This document shows, one piece after another, positions 6,914-14,964 of a DNA stretch of 38,970 nt. Made by a program: the position numbers and the translations under genes. Location of the stretch: contig CATKZW010000030.1 in assembly GCA_949841465.1 (NCBI GenBank), positions 1 through 38,970 on the forward strand, given 5' to 3'. Source of the DNA: an uncultured Oscillospiraceae bacterium. Its GTDB lineage: Bacteria > Bacillota > Clostridia > Oscillospirales > Oscillospiraceae. The notes beneath the pieces were generated by a model, which was given only the letters and a program-made list of their open reading frames with translations, was not told the origin of the DNA and did not search any database. Position 1 is the stretch's first letter. The number at the start of each line of letters is the position of its first letter.

Positions 6914-8326
6914 TCATGCCTGCTCAGAGTGTGTGGCATCCTGCCGGGCAAGATACGTCTTTTTGAATTTGTGGACAACAAACGCGGACACACCGGCAGA
7001 CACCACCGCCACGGATATGTTGCTGACCATCATGACGATGCCCACACTGGCTTCGCCCAAATCCGTATAATTTTGCAGGAACCAAAACACGGGGATCCGA
7101 AAAACAAAAACTCTCGCAAAATTCAGCATCAATGTCAGCTTTGTCTTTCCCAGCCCATACAGCAGTGCCATGACAGAGGCATTGATCCCTAAAGGCACCG
7201 CTCCCAATGCCTCATACTGATAGACCAGCTTAATCATCTGGTGAAATTCGCTGCTGCCGGAGTCAAATAATCCGGCCAAAAAGTCCAGTTGCCAAAGCTC
7301 GATAGAGGAAATCAAGGCGCCAACAGAGATGTTTACCGCCAGCACACAGAAAAATGCTTCCAGCACCCGTTTATATTTCGCCGCGCCAAGATTCTGGCTG
7401 ATGACTGCCGCGGCCCCTTCCTGATATCCATTTTGCGGGTTTGTCGTGATGCCGCCCAGATTATTGGAGATTCCCATGGCGCCCACCATCAAATCGCCGT
7501 AGACCGTACACATGGAATTGACGATTGTTTTGCCAAACGCAAACAATGCCTTTTCCGCTATCACCGGAACGGAGCGCTCGATCATGGGTGCGGTCACCTG
7601 TCTGTGCATTGTCACCGCTTTTGCGGAAAAGCTGAACGCGCTTTCTTTGCTCACGCTGTTCCTGACCGCCAGCAGAAACAGCGCCAATTGCGAGGCAAGG
7701 GAGGCCGCGGCAATCATGACCAGTCCAGCCTCTAAAACGTATACAAAAAAGGCCGTCAAGGTCAGCTTAACAAGGATTACCAGAAAATTCAGCCGAAAAA
7801 TCCGGCCGGTATTGCCGCGGGCCCGTTCTACCGCAATATACACATTGTTCAAAAAAGTCACAACCATGACAAACATCTGTACAGCAAAATACTGCGCCCC
7901 CACAGCGATCAGGGCGTCGGGAGTGCCCGCAAAGCGCAGAAATTGATTGGTAAAGGGCAGGATCGCCAGCAGCATCATGAGCCCGACCAGAAGACAGATG
8001 GCATACAGGCTGCTGACCCGCTTCCGGACCAGAACAAGGTTCCCTTCCCCATACGCACGGCTGATCTGGATGCCCGCGCCTACCGCAAGGCCGCCGCCTA
8101 CGGCAGACAGAAGATGGTTCAGCTGAGAGAGGTATGCCACTGCGGAGACCGATTCCTCACTGATATGTGCCGCCATCATCGTGTCCAGTATGGTAAATAC
8201 CTGGCTCAGCCCCTGATAGAGCGCCAATGGAGTCCCGACTGTCAGAATGACCTTCCACATGGGCCCATTCAGGCTTTGCTCTAGGAATTGTTCATCTTTT
8301 TTCGTTAGTGTCGCTTTTACGTCCAT
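6914..8326 (-). CDS. MATE-family multidrug/cation exporter
   Basis: A 470-residue inner-membrane transporter. The N-lobe opens with GPMWKVILTVGTPLALYQGLSQVF and TMMAAHISEESVSAVAYLSQL, and the pseudo-repeated C-lobe shows GISNNLGGITTNPQNGYQEGAAAVISQNLGA. This is the MATE twofold layout (12 membrane spans expected) seen in DinF/NorM relatives, which expel cationic compounds using Na+ or H+ gradients. The substrate is unknown. The ATG at 8326 follows AAGGAGT. A consensus promoter lies upstream (8365-8393). Its codons are clearly richer in A/T than the ilv or gal genes, which suggests horizontal acquisition along with the decayed genes next to it. Confidence 0.9.
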   Translation of the reverse strand: MDVKATLTKKDEQFLEQSLNGPMWKVILTVGTPLALYQGLSQVFTILDTMMAAHISEESVSAVAYLSQLNHLLSAVGGGLAVGAGIQISRAYGEGNLVLVRKRVSSLYAICLLVGLMMLLAILPFTNQFLRFAGTPDALIAVGAQYFAVQMFVMVVTFLNNVYIAVERARGNTGRIFRLNFLVILVKLTLTAFFVYVLEAGLVMIAAASLASQLALFLLAVRNSVSKESAFSFSAKAVTMHRQVTAPMIERSVPVIAEKALFAFGKTIVNSMCTVYGDLMVGAMGISNNLGGITTNPQNGYQEGAAAVISQNLGAAKYKRVLEAFFCVLAVNISVGALISSIELWQLDFLAGLFDSGSSEFHQMIKLVYQYEALGAVPLGINASVMALLYGLGKTKLTLMLNFARVFVFRIPVFWFLQNYTDLGEASVGIVMMVSNISVAVVSAGVSAFVVHKFKKTYLARQDATHSEQA

Positions 8327-8364
8327 TTTCGCCTACTCCTTGATACGCTGCTGCGGTCTACGCA

Positions 8365-8393
8365 ATTATATGATACAATCAGCGGAAATGCAA
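8365..8393 (-). promoter_or_regulatory. Promoter of the MATE gene
   Basis: On the minus strand, TTGCAT (8388-8393), a 17-bp spacer and TATAAT (8365-8370), ending 38 bases before the start codon. Confidence 0.75.
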
Positions 8394-8489
8394 GAAAAAC
8401 TGTTATATCATCAGGATGCGTACCTTAGGCAGCTTTGCCGCCTGGAAAACGGGAAATGCGGCGCCGGCGCTTCTTTTCTGCCGGGATGA
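8388..8489 (+). pseudogene. Probable remnant of an alanyl-tRNA editing (AlaX-type) gene
   Basis: A 33-codon ORF beginning MQEKLLYHQDAYLRQ. This closely resembles the remembered N-terminus of AlaX-type trans-editing proteins (pattern xxKLYYxDxYLxEF), which hydrolyse mischarged Ser- or Gly-tRNA(Ala). The rest (ENGKCGAGASFLPG) could echo the later F(Y/L)PGGGG area of that family after deletion. It stops at 8489 and lacks the zinc-binding histidines, so it cannot be functional. Its first codon overlaps the -35 of the divergent MATE promoter. The call rests on a short resemblance and may be chance. Confidence 0.35.
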
Positions 8490-8525
8490 CCTCGATGCCG
8501 CGCTCCCGTCTTTCCGAACATCGAA

Positions 8526-8569
8526 AAGCGGCAGCCGGAAACGGTTCATTCCTGTTCCGGCTGCCGCTT
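8526..8569. terminator. Bidirectional hairpin terminator below the S51 peptidase gene
   Basis: AAGCGGCAGCCGGAA (8526-8540) and TTCCGGCTGCCGCTT (8555-8569) form a perfect 15-bp stem with a 14-nt loop. On the minus strand it is followed by TTCGA, and it lies 35 bases beyond the true stop of the S51 gene. Confidence 0.75.
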
Positions 8570-8604
8570 AATCCATTTATTTGACGCAGACCCTTCCCTG
8601 CGTT

Positions 8605-9311
8605 TTACAGCTGTAACATGTCACTCTCCCGGCTGATCTGCCGGATCGAGCCGTCTTCAATGAGATACGCCTCGCCCCGCAGCTCCTCCCGGCCGTCCCG
8701 GCCCAGGATATAGCTGCCGTCCACCAGGACGTAAAATTTGTGGCCCATGCTGTCGGAATAGGTGATGTCCTCATAGAGGCGCATCCCATCCAGGGTCCAG
8801 TCCTTGTCCTGGTTGTGGTCATGCGCTTGGTCAGCCCCAGCCCCGTGAGCCACCGCTGGTAGTCCGGGTCAACGGCCTCCCCCGGCTCCTCCGGCTGGGC
8901 GTAGACCAGGTCGGCGGCGTTCATGCTGCCCGCGCTGACGCCCACAATGACCCCGTCCCAGCCCGCCAAACGCTCCCGCAGGGCAATGTCCTGAAAGAAT
9001 GCGTTTTGTGTCGGGACGTGCCCGCCCACCAGAAAAATCAGCCCGGCGCCGGCTGCAAGCTCCCCACACCGGTCTTGGTTGTTCCGCTCCAGCACCTGGA
9101 CATCGGTGAAAGGAATACCGATGCTGCCAAAGCTCTCCCGCATATCCTCTGCGAAGCCGTAGGTGAGGGAGGGCTGGTCCGGGTCCGAGCAGATAAACAG
9201 GGCACGGCATGGTCCGGGCAGCGCCTTGCGCAGCTCATCCACGAAGCCGTTCACCGGGTTCAGCGCCGGGGAGCCCGCCACACAGGGACTGCTGGTTAAA
9301 AAATAAATCAT
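8605..9311 (-). pseudogene. Peptidase S51 / type 1 glutamine amidotransferase-like protein, frameshifted
   Basis: The minus strand encodes MIYFLTSSPCVAG..., with FLVGGHVPTQNAFF and the nucleophile motif VGVSAGSMNAAD. These are hallmarks of family S51 (dipeptidase E and cyanophycinase relatives, Ser nucleophile in GxSAGS). After LTGLGLTKRM (about 8820-8845) the frame turns into Thr/Arg-rich nonsense, while the other frame continues sensibly as DHNQDKDWTLDGMRLYEDIT, then GHKFYVLVDGSYI and GREELRGEAYLIEDG, to a TAA at 8605. A single missing base explains this. It is either a real inactivating deletion or a sequencing error. The start at 9311 follows GGGGGAT; an in-frame extension to 9371 has no good ribosome binding site. 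Confidence 0.8.
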
Positions 9312-9378
9312 AACAATATCCCCCAAAGATTTCCGTCGCGTGGCCGCCCCATCGGGCGGTCGTGTGCCCACGGCGGAA

Positions 9379-9429
9379 GCGGACTAAAAGTTCTTTTTGC
9401 CTACTTTTTCTTTTCAAAGAAAAAGTAGG
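9379..9429 (-). repeat. Post-stop repeat, copy B (after icd)
   Basis: Read on the minus strand from the icd stop: a perfect 14-bp A/T-rich hairpin (9400-9413 with 9416-9429, loop of 2), then GCAAAAAGAACTTTTAGTCCGC. It is nearly identical to copy C at 29607-29663. There is no T run after the stem, so it is not a standard intrinsic terminator. Confidence 0.8.
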
Positions 9430-10629
9430 TCACAGCCGGGAGCGGATGGCCCGGAGGAACTCCAGCCCCGTGACCTTCTGGGCCTTGGCCTCGCCCTCCC
9501 AAAGACCCACCAGGTCGCCGGTCATGACGCCACTCTCAATGGTGTCGATGGCGGCCTGCTCCAGCCTTTTGGCAAAGGCGGTCAGCTCGGGCAGACCGTC
9601 CAGCTCCCCCCGCTTGGCCAGGGCCCCCGTCCAGGCGAACAGGGTGGCCATGGGGTTGGTGGACACCTGCTCTCCCTTCAGGTGGCGGTAGTAGTGCTGG
9701 GTGACGGTGCCGTGGGCGGCCTCGTACTCGTAATTCCCGTCCGGCGACACCAGCACAGAGGTCATCATGGCCAGGGAGCCAAAGGCGGTGGACACCATGT
9801 CGCTCATCACGTCGCCGTCGTAATTCTTGCAGGCCCAGATGAAGCCGCCCTTGGAGCGGATCACCCGCGCTACCGCGTCGTCGATGAGGGTATAGAAATA
9901 AGTGATGCCTGCCTGTTCAAATTTCTCCTTATATTCCGCTTCGTATACCTCTGCAAAGATGTCCTTGAAGGTGTGGTCGTACTGCTTGGAGATGGTATCC
10001 TTGGTGGAGAACCACAGGTCCTGCCTGGTGTCCAGGGCGAATTTGAAGCAGGAGTGGGCAAAGGACGTGATGGATTTGCTCACGTTGAACTGTCCCTGGA
10101 TCACGCCGGGGCCGTCGAACCTGTTGATGACCTGGCGGGTCTCCTGCCCGTCCTCGCCGGTGAACACCAGCTCCGCCGTGCCGGGGCCGGGCACCTTGTA
10201 CTCCGCGGCCTTGTACACGTCGCCGAAGGCGTGGCGGGCGATGGTGATGGGGGCCTGCCAGTTCTTTACCACCGGGTTCAGGCCGTTCACCATGATGGGG
10301 GCGCGGAACACGGTGCCGTCCAGAATGGCCCGGATGGTGCCGTTGGGGGACTTCCACATCTGAGACAGCTTGTACTCCTCCACCCGCTGAGCGTTGGGGG
10401 TGATGGTGGCGCACTTCACCGCCACGCCGTACTTCTTGTTGGCCTGGGCCGCGTCGATGGTCACCTGGTCGCCGGTGCGCTCCCGCTCGGGCAGGCCCAG
10501 GTCGTAATACTCGGTTTTCAGGTCGATATACGGCTCCAGCAGCTCCTCCTTGATCTGCTGCCAGAGGATGCGGGTCATCTCGTCGCCGTCCATCTCCACC
10601 AGGGGGGTCTTCATTTGCAGTTTGTCCAC
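9430..10629 (-). CDS. icd: Isocitrate dehydrogenase (NADP+), eukaryote-like subfamily
   Basis: A 399-residue enzyme that oxidatively decarboxylates isocitrate to 2-oxoglutarate. Features: KTPLVEMDGDEMTRILW at the N-terminus, ATITPNAQRVEEY, the substrate loop KSPNGTIRAILDGTVFR, CKNYDGDVMSDMV (metal-binding aspartates) and AAHGTVTQHYYRH (cofactor region). These identify the homodimeric class related to mammalian IDH1/2 rather than the E. coli type. A GTG start at 10629 is chosen because it gives the family's usual MDKLQMKTPLVEMDGDEMTR start and has AGGAG 10 bases upstream. The nearby ATG at 10636 is out of frame. No citrate synthase or aconitase gene lies alongside. Its 3' end abuts repeat copy B. 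Confidence 0.95.
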   Translation of the reverse strand: MDKLQMKTPLVEMDGDEMTRILWQQIKEELLEPYIDLKTEYYDLGLPERERTGDQVTIDAAQANKKYGVAVKCATITPNAQRVEEYKLSQMWKSPNGTIRAILDGTVFRAPIMVNGLNPVVKNWQAPITIARHAFGDVYKAAEYKVPGPGTAELVFTGEDGQETRQVINRFDGPGVIQGQFNVSKSITSFAHSCFKFALDTRQDLWFSTKDTISKQYDHTFKDIFAEVYEAEYKEKFEQAGITYFYTLIDDAVARVIRSKGGFIWACKNYDGDVMSDMVSTAFGSLAMMTSVLVSPDGNYEYEAAHGTVTQHYYRHLKGEQVSTNPMATLFAWTGALAKRGELDGLPELTAFAKRLEQAAIDTIESGVMTGDLVGLWEGEAKAQKVTGLEFLRAIRSRL

Positions 10630-10654
10630 GGTTCATTTCTCCTTTTGTATGAGA

Positions 10655-10682
10655 TGGCGGGGGCGGAAGCCCGTCCCCGCCA
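10655..10682. terminator. GC hairpin between DUF975 gene and icd
   Basis: TGGCGGGG and CCCCGCCA arms enclose a 12-nt loop. No T run follows on the minus strand, so it may only partly separate the DUF975 and icd transcripts. Confidence 0.4.
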
Positions 10683-10694
10683 CTGGGATATCAT

Positions 10695-11849
10695 TCAGTT
10701 CCAGGGATCATCCCTGGGGGGCCTGGGAGGCCGGGGCGGAAGGGGCGCGGAGCCGCCGTTCCCAGGGCTGGGACCGCTTCCGGTTCCCGTCCCCGAGGTG
10801 GGCCCTGCGGTCCAGGTGTAGTCGCCGGGCTGTCCCCAGGCGCGGTCGCCGGAGCCCGGACCGAAGCCCGCTCCACCGGCGAAGCCGTCCGCCTCTCCCC
10901 TGGCCCAGTCATAGAACCGCGCCATGCACCCGGCGGCGTAGGGGCGCAGCCATATGAGCAGGGCTATGCCGCCCATCAGCGCCGCCAGCGCGAGCACCAG
11001 GGCCACCCCCGTCCCGCTGCCGGAGCCCATCGAGTACAGATACACTATAAAGGTCATCGCCAGCGCAATGACCACCAGATAGAACAGCAGGAACAGCAGC
11101 AGATACCAGCCCACAAAGGACAGCTGGAGCAGGAACACGTCCTTAAGCCGGCCCTTCAGCAGCCGCTTGTTCTCCCGGATGGCATCCATGCCGGACAGGC
11201 CCTTGTCCAGCACCACGTAGTCCACCAGGGCGTAGCGCAGCATGACGCAGGCCATCCCCACCCACAGGGCAATGATGAGCGCCAGCATGAGGATGCCCAT
11301 AAGTATTTCCGAATCGATCAGCATGCTCAGCATCACCGCCGCAAAAACCAGCACGGACCAGCACACACTCAGCAGCAGCGACCAGAGCGCAATAAACACA
11401 CCGGTGAGCACCCGGGTAACCAGCACCGGGACCACCACGGGGAAGGAACAGAACAGCTTCTCCAGCGCCGGGCTCTCCCCCCGGGACATGGACAGGGCGT
11501 AGCCCGAGTAGCCCGCATTCAGCAGGCTCTGCCACAGGGAAACAATGATGGACAGCACTGTGCCGCCCACCACCATGCCGAAGATGAACCCAGGGCCCTG
11601 CCTGACCATCTCCAGAAAGACACGCGACCAGGCCTCCTCCAGCTCATAGCCCATCTGGAGATAGCTCAGCAGCATGGTGGAAACATCCCCGGCGCCCCCG
11701 GTGAGCGCCGTGCCCAGCACGCCGTTGATGATGCCGGTGGACACAGACACCATCATCATAAACAGCAGGGTGACCAGAATGGGCCTGGGGCGGGTGGCCC
11801 GCATGGTCTGCCTCACACCGCGCTTTACCTGCGCACGATCAAATCCCAT
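10695..11849 (-). CDS. DUF975-family integral membrane protein with Pro/Gly-rich tail
   Basis: A 384-residue protein. After a short basic N-terminus (GFDRAQVKRGVRQTMRATRP) there are about six hydrophobic spans, among them ILVTLLFMMMVSVSTGIING. The loop MLRYALVDYVVLDKGLSGMDAIRENKRLLKG is the part most typical of DUF975 proteins of Firmicutes (the alternating AxxxSxxLMKG-like motif). The last 70 residues are Gly/Pro/Ser-rich (GTGTGSGPSPG, PPRPPRPPRDD) and presumably disordered in the cytosol. The ATG at 11849 is chosen over a TTG at 11852, because AGGAGG is 7 bases upstream. A consensus promoter precedes it. The function is unknown; relatives are scattered and often considered envelope proteins. 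Confidence 0.75.
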   Translation of the reverse strand: MGFDRAQVKRGVRQTMRATRPRPILVTLLFMMMVSVSTGIINGVLGTALTGGAGDVSTMLLSYLQMGYELEEAWSRVFLEMVRQGPGFIFGMVVGGTVLSIIVSLWQSLLNAGYSGYALSMSRGESPALEKLFCSFPVVVPVLVTRVLTGVFIALWSLLLSVCWSVLVFAAVMLSMLIDSEILMGILMLALIIALWVGMACVMLRYALVDYVVLDKGLSGMDAIRENKRLLKGRLKDVFLLQLSFVGWYLLLFLLFYLVVIALAMTFIVYLYSMGSGSGTGVALVLALAALMGGIALLIWLRPYAAGCMARFYDWARGEADGFAGGAGFGPGSGDRAWGQPGDYTWTAGPTSGTGTGSGPSPGNGGSAPLPPRPPRPPRDDPWN

Positions 11850-11914
11850 CAAAATACCTCCTTCTCTCCGGGGCGGCTCCCGCCCCCAGCCGGTCTCTTT
11901 AAACGGCTTAAGAT

Positions 11915-11943
11915 ATTATATCGTATGCCTGAAAAAATTGCAA
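11915..11943 (-). promoter_or_regulatory. Promoter of the DUF975 gene
   Basis: On the minus strand, TTGCAA (11938-11943), 17 bp, TATAAT (11915-11920). It is back to back with the DUF4317 promoter at 11969-11997. Confidence 0.8.
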
Positions 11944-11968
11944 CAGGAAGTGCGCCTCTGATTCAGGC

Positions 11969-11997
11969 GTGACAAAGCGGGAGGGATGTGATATGAT
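11969..11997 (+). promoter_or_regulatory. Promoter of the DUF4317 gene
   Basis: GTGACA (11969-11974), a 17-bp spacer, TATGAT (11992-11997), 51 bases before the ATG. Confidence 0.65.
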
Positions 11998-12048
11998 GTT
12001 GTCCACCGTCCAACCGGCGGGCAATTTACAACAAGCGAGGGATATCCC

Positions 12049-13203
12049 ATGAATGCAAAAGAGCTGGGCGAGCTGCGCCGCCGCTTCCGCCCCAATAAAA
12101 ACGCCATCAGCCACGTTTACGGCTGTTACGTGGGCGCGACTAAGGAGATCATCGCCGAGGTGGACCAATCCCTGGCCCTGCTCAGCCAGGACGATATCGA
12201 GGGCTGCCTGGGGCTGCTGAAAAAGGCCCTGTCCGGCTCCCTGGGCCGCAATCTCATCGACATCGGCTTTACCACCCAGCAGGTGGCGGACAGCGAGGAG
12301 CACCGGCTGCTGATGGCCCTGCGGGACTCGAAGCTGAAGGACCAGGCCGTCCGCCGGGAGTTCTACGACCGGATCATCCAGAGCGTGGACATGGGGGAGG
12401 AAAACTACCTCATCCTGCTGGCCCACGACACCTACGACGTGCCCTACCGCTCCAAAAACGACGAGCTGCTGGACGACTCCTCCGACACGGTGTTTTCCTA
12501 CATCGTGTGCGCCCTCTGCCCCATGCGGGAGGGCAAGCCGGGGCTGGGCTACATCCCGGCGGACAACGTGCTCCACATGAAGACCGCCGGGCAGCTGGCC
12601 GCCCCGCCGGAGATCGGCTTCCTGTTCCCCGCCTTTGACGACCGGGCCGCCAACCTGTACAACGCCCTGTACTACGTCCACAAGCCCGACTTCATCCACG
12701 GCGAGTTCATCGAGGGGGTGTTCCGCACCCAGCCGCCCCTGTCCGCCCCGGAGCAGAAGGAGGCGTTTGAGAGCGCCCTGTCCGACGCGCTGGGGGTGGA
12801 GTGCAGCATGGAGCTGGTCCAGGCCGTACACGAGCAGATGCGGGAGCGGATTGAGCTGCACAAGGAGAGCCAGTCCCCGGAGCCCCTCACCGTCACGGCC
12901 AAGGACGTGGGCGGGATGCTGCGGGAGTGCGGCATCGAGGAGGAGCGGGTGTCCGCCTTCCAGGACTACTGCGGGCAGCGCCTGGGGGAGGACGCCGCCA
13001 TGGACCCCGCCAACCTCATCGACAGCAAGCGCTTCCAGATCAAGGCCGGGGAGATCACCATAACCGTCAAGCCGGAGCTCAGCGGTCAGGTGGAATCCCG
13101 GGTGCTGGAGGGACGCAAGTACCTGCTCATACCCGCCGGAGAGGGCGTGGAGGTCAACGGCCTGGCCGTGGAGCTGGAGGCCGAGCCCGCCGGAAAGATT
13201 TAA
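12049..13203 (+). CDS. DUF4317-family cytosolic protein
   Basis: A 384-residue soluble protein with no signal peptide or membrane span. It starts MNAKELGELRRRFRPNKNAISHVYGCYV, which I recognise as the conserved opening of DUF4317 proteins found across Clostridia; ENYLILLAHDTYDVPYRSKND and CALCPMREGKPGLGYIPADN are further family-like stretches. Its function is not known. The ribosome binding site is GCGAGGG, about 9 bases before the ATG. It is transcribed divergently from the DUF975 gene with back-to-back consensus promoters. It ends without an obvious terminator of its own, but shares the bidirectional hairpin at 13308-13335 with the fabT-like gene. The 3' spacer at 13204-13305 is T-rich and otherwise empty. 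Confidence 0.8.
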   Translation: MNAKELGELRRRFRPNKNAISHVYGCYVGATKEIIAEVDQSLALLSQDDIEGCLGLLKKALSGSLGRNLIDIGFTTQQVADSEEHRLLMALRDSKLKDQAVRREFYDRIIQSVDMGEENYLILLAHDTYDVPYRSKNDELLDDSSDTVFSYIVCALCPMREGKPGLGYIPADNVLHMKTAGQLAAPPEIGFLFPAFDDRAANLYNALYYVHKPDFIHGEFIEGVFRTQPPLSAPEQKEAFESALSDALGVECSMELVQAVHEQMRERIELHKESQSPEPLTVTAKDVGGMLRECGIEEERVSAFQDYCGQRLGEDAAMDPANLIDSKRFQIKAGEITITVKPELSGQVESRVLEGRKYLLIPAGEGVEVNGLAVELEAEPAGKI

Positions 13204-13307
13204 TACTTTTGTAATACTTATTCCCCAACTTTCGTAACGACTTTCCTCTATTCTAATCCTTGCAAGAGATATCCTTTCTTTTTCATTCTATCCTCCATCC
13301 TCAAAAG

Positions 13308-13335
13308 AAGAACCGGGGCGCAAGCCCCGGTTCTT
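13308..13335. terminator. Bidirectional terminator between DUF4317 and fabT-like genes
   Basis: AAGAACCGGGGC (13308-13319) and GCCCCGGTTCTT (13324-13335) with loop GCAA. The minus strand continues CTTTTGA, the plus strand TGCG. It fits best as the end of the degV-fabT transcript. Confidence 0.8.
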
Positions 13336-13342
13336 TGCGTGT

Positions 13343-13804
13343 TCAGGTCAGATATTTTTCCCGAATGAAAGCGGCGATCCCACCCAGGCCCCGGGCCAGA
13401 ACCTCCGCCTCCTCCGCCGTCAGGGTGGCCACGGTGGCCTCCACCAGCTCCCGGTGGAACTCGGCGTGGCGTCGGTCGGCCTCCCGGCCCTTTTCCGTGG
13501 GGCGCAGGCGGACAGAGCGTTTGTCGCTGCCGTCCCGCACCCGCTCCAGATAGCCCTTGGCCTCCAGCTGGTTCACCGCCACGGTGAGGGTGCCCGCCGT
13601 CACATGCTGGGCGGCGGCGATGGCGGAGGAGCGGTTGTCCCGCCCCTGGTCCACCGCCCGGCACACCTCCTCGATCAGGTGCATCTCCCGCACGGACAGG
13701 TCTGCGCAGCGCTCGGTGACGTAGAGCTCCTCCGTTTTCAGGATGTCGTTGAACACCTCCACCAGAAAGGCGTTCAGCTCCTTGGCATAGCGGTTGTTCT
13801 CCAT
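13343..13804 (-). CDS. fabT: MarR-family regulator, FabT-like (fatty-acid synthesis repressor)
   Basis: A 153-residue winged-helix regulator. LSVREMHLIEEV (about 36-47), then AAQHVTAGTLTVAVNQLEAKGYLER (recognition region) and RDGSDKRSVRLRPTEKG (wing) follow the order of FabT, the MarR relative that represses fatty-acid synthesis genes when bound to acyl-ACP. Two details support FabT over a generic MarR: AGTLTVAVN..LEAKGYLER is close to the remembered FabT helix, and three FabT-type TTTGAnnnTCAAA palindromes precede the operon. The gene starts 8 bp after the degV stop, so the two are co-transcribed. No fab genes lie in the window, so its targets must be elsewhere apart from its own operon. Confidence 0.75.
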   Translation of the reverse strand: MENNRYAKELNAFLVEVFNDILKTEELYVTERCADLSVREMHLIEEVCRAVDQGRDNRSSAIAAAQHVTAGTLTVAVNQLEAKGYLERVRDGSDKRSVRLRPTEKGREADRRHAEFHRELVEATVATLTAEEAEVLARGLGGIAAFIREKYLT

Positions 13805-13812
13805 GGCTCTCC

Positions 13813-14658
13813 TCACTCCGACGCAATGTATGCCACGCCTACGGCTCCGGGCCCCACGTGGGTGCCGATCACCGCGCCGATGGAGCCCATCACCGGGGGC
13901 TGTCCCTGGGGCAGCACGTCTTTCAGCGCCTCCATGCACACCGGCACCCGCTCGGGGGAGTTGGAGTGGCCGTAACCCACCAGCCGGGCCGGGTCCGCCG
14001 GCACTTTTTTGATCTGCTGGGCAATCCACTCCAAGCCGGAAGCAATGGACCGGGCCTTGCCCAAGGCCTCCACGGCGCCCCGGCTGTCCACCCCCACAAT
14101 GGGCTTGATGCCCAGCAGGCCGCCCACGGCGGCGGTAGCGGCGGAGATGCGCCCGCCCTTCTTCAGATAGGTAAGGGTGTCCACAATGGCCAGCAGGCGG
14201 GTGCGCCGGGCCAGCGCCTCCACCCCGGCGGCAATCTCGGCGGCGGACAGGCCCTGGTCACGCATCCGCGCCGCCTCCTCCACCAGCAGGGCCAGGGCGA
14301 AGGTGACGGTGCGGGAGTCCACAATGTGGATCTCCCCGCCCTCCACCATATCGCGGGCGATGCAGGCGGACTGGCAGGTGCCGCTGAGCCCGGTGGACAC
14401 GAAGATGCCCACAACCTGGTCCCCCTGGTCGGCGTACCTCTGGAACAGCTCCAGAAAGTCGTCCGGATTGAGCTGGGAGGTGGTGGGCAGCTCCTGGCTG
14501 GAGGCCAGGCGGGCGAAGAACTCCTCCCTGGTGATGTCCACGCCGTCCAAAAAGCTCTCCTCGCCGAAAAACACCCGCATGGGAATCACGTCTATGTTCA
14601 GCTCCTGTCCTCGCTGGGCGGTCATGTCGCTGGTGCCGTCGGTGATGATGCGTACCAT
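13813..14658 (-). CDS. DegV/FakB-family fatty-acid-binding protein
   Basis: A 281-residue protein. The opening VRIITDGTSDMTAQRGQELNI, the TSQLNPDDFLELF segment, FVSTGLSGTCQSACIARDMV, LTYLKKGGRISAATAAVGGLLGIKPI and the closing SIGAVIGTHVGPGAVGVAY follow the DegV fold. Characterised members (FakB) bind a fatty acid and present it to the kinase FakA for phosphorylation into phospholipid synthesis; no fakA is nearby. The ATG at 14658 follows AGGAG at the usual distance. Pairing with a FabT-like regulator in one operon supports a lipid role. It is first in the operon, immediately behind the three palindromes. Confidence 0.85.
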   Translation of the reverse strand: MVRIITDGTSDMTAQRGQELNIDVIPMRVFFGEESFLDGVDITREEFFARLASSQELPTTSQLNPDDFLELFQRYADQGDQVVGIFVSTGLSGTCQSACIARDMVEGGEIHIVDSRTVTFALALLVEEAARMRDQGLSAAEIAAGVEALARRTRLLAIVDTLTYLKKGGRISAATAAVGGLLGIKPIVGVDSRGAVEALGKARSIASGLEWIAQQIKKVPADPARLVGYGHSNSPERVPVCMEALKDVLPQGQPPVMGSIGAVIGTHVGPGAVGVAYIASE

Positions 14659-14682
14659 AGCAAACAACTCCTCACAATATAC

Positions 14683-14727
14683 TTTGATATTCAAGTATTT
14701 TGATACTCAAATCATTTGACTTTCAAA
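14683..14727 (-). promoter_or_regulatory. Triple FabT-like operator array
   Basis: Three near-palindromes of the form TTTGA-NNN-TCAAA: TTTGATATTCAAG (14683-14695), TTTGATACTCAAA (14699-14711) and TTTGACTTTCAAA (14715-14727). Their centres are at 14689, 14705 and 14721, exactly 16 bp apart. They match the remembered FabT consensus. They lie 25 bases upstream of the degV start, over or just upstream of a possible -10 TATATT on the minus strand, which fits autoregulation. Confidence 0.8.
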
Positions 14728-14864
14728 GTATCATACACGCATTATCCCCGTTTGTCAATTCCAGCTGTGCCAAAAAGGCTCCCAAAAACACCGCAGGATT
14801 GTGTCTTTTTCACAACCCCATGGAAATGGAACCCAATTATGCGCATCGTGCCGCCATACAGGCA

Positions 14865-14895
14865 TTGACAAACCAGGGGAAAAGTGGTTAAACTA
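14865..14895 (+). promoter_or_regulatory. Possible promoter of the antiporter operon
   Basis: TTGACA (14865-14870), followed after 18-19 bp by TTAAAC/TAAACT (14889-14895). A small hairpin, GACCCTG/CAGGGTC (14931-14949), lies in the leader just before the GGGAGG ribosome binding site. The remaining spacer at 14731-14864 contains only a short TTGTG/CAA hairpin near 14798-14816. Confidence 0.5.
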
Positions 14896-14964
14896 TAGTT
14901 GATTTGTATGCCCTGATTCGTCAGAGCCTGACCCTGGTCCACAGGGTCGTGGGAGGTTATTCTA

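Noticed and set aside
9397-10821. A 474-codon plus-strand open frame
   Set aside because: Antisense to icd, whose family motifs are unmistakable; no start signal.
13204-13305. tRNA or small RNA in the T-rich spacer
   Set aside because: No cloverleaf or conserved motif can be drawn.
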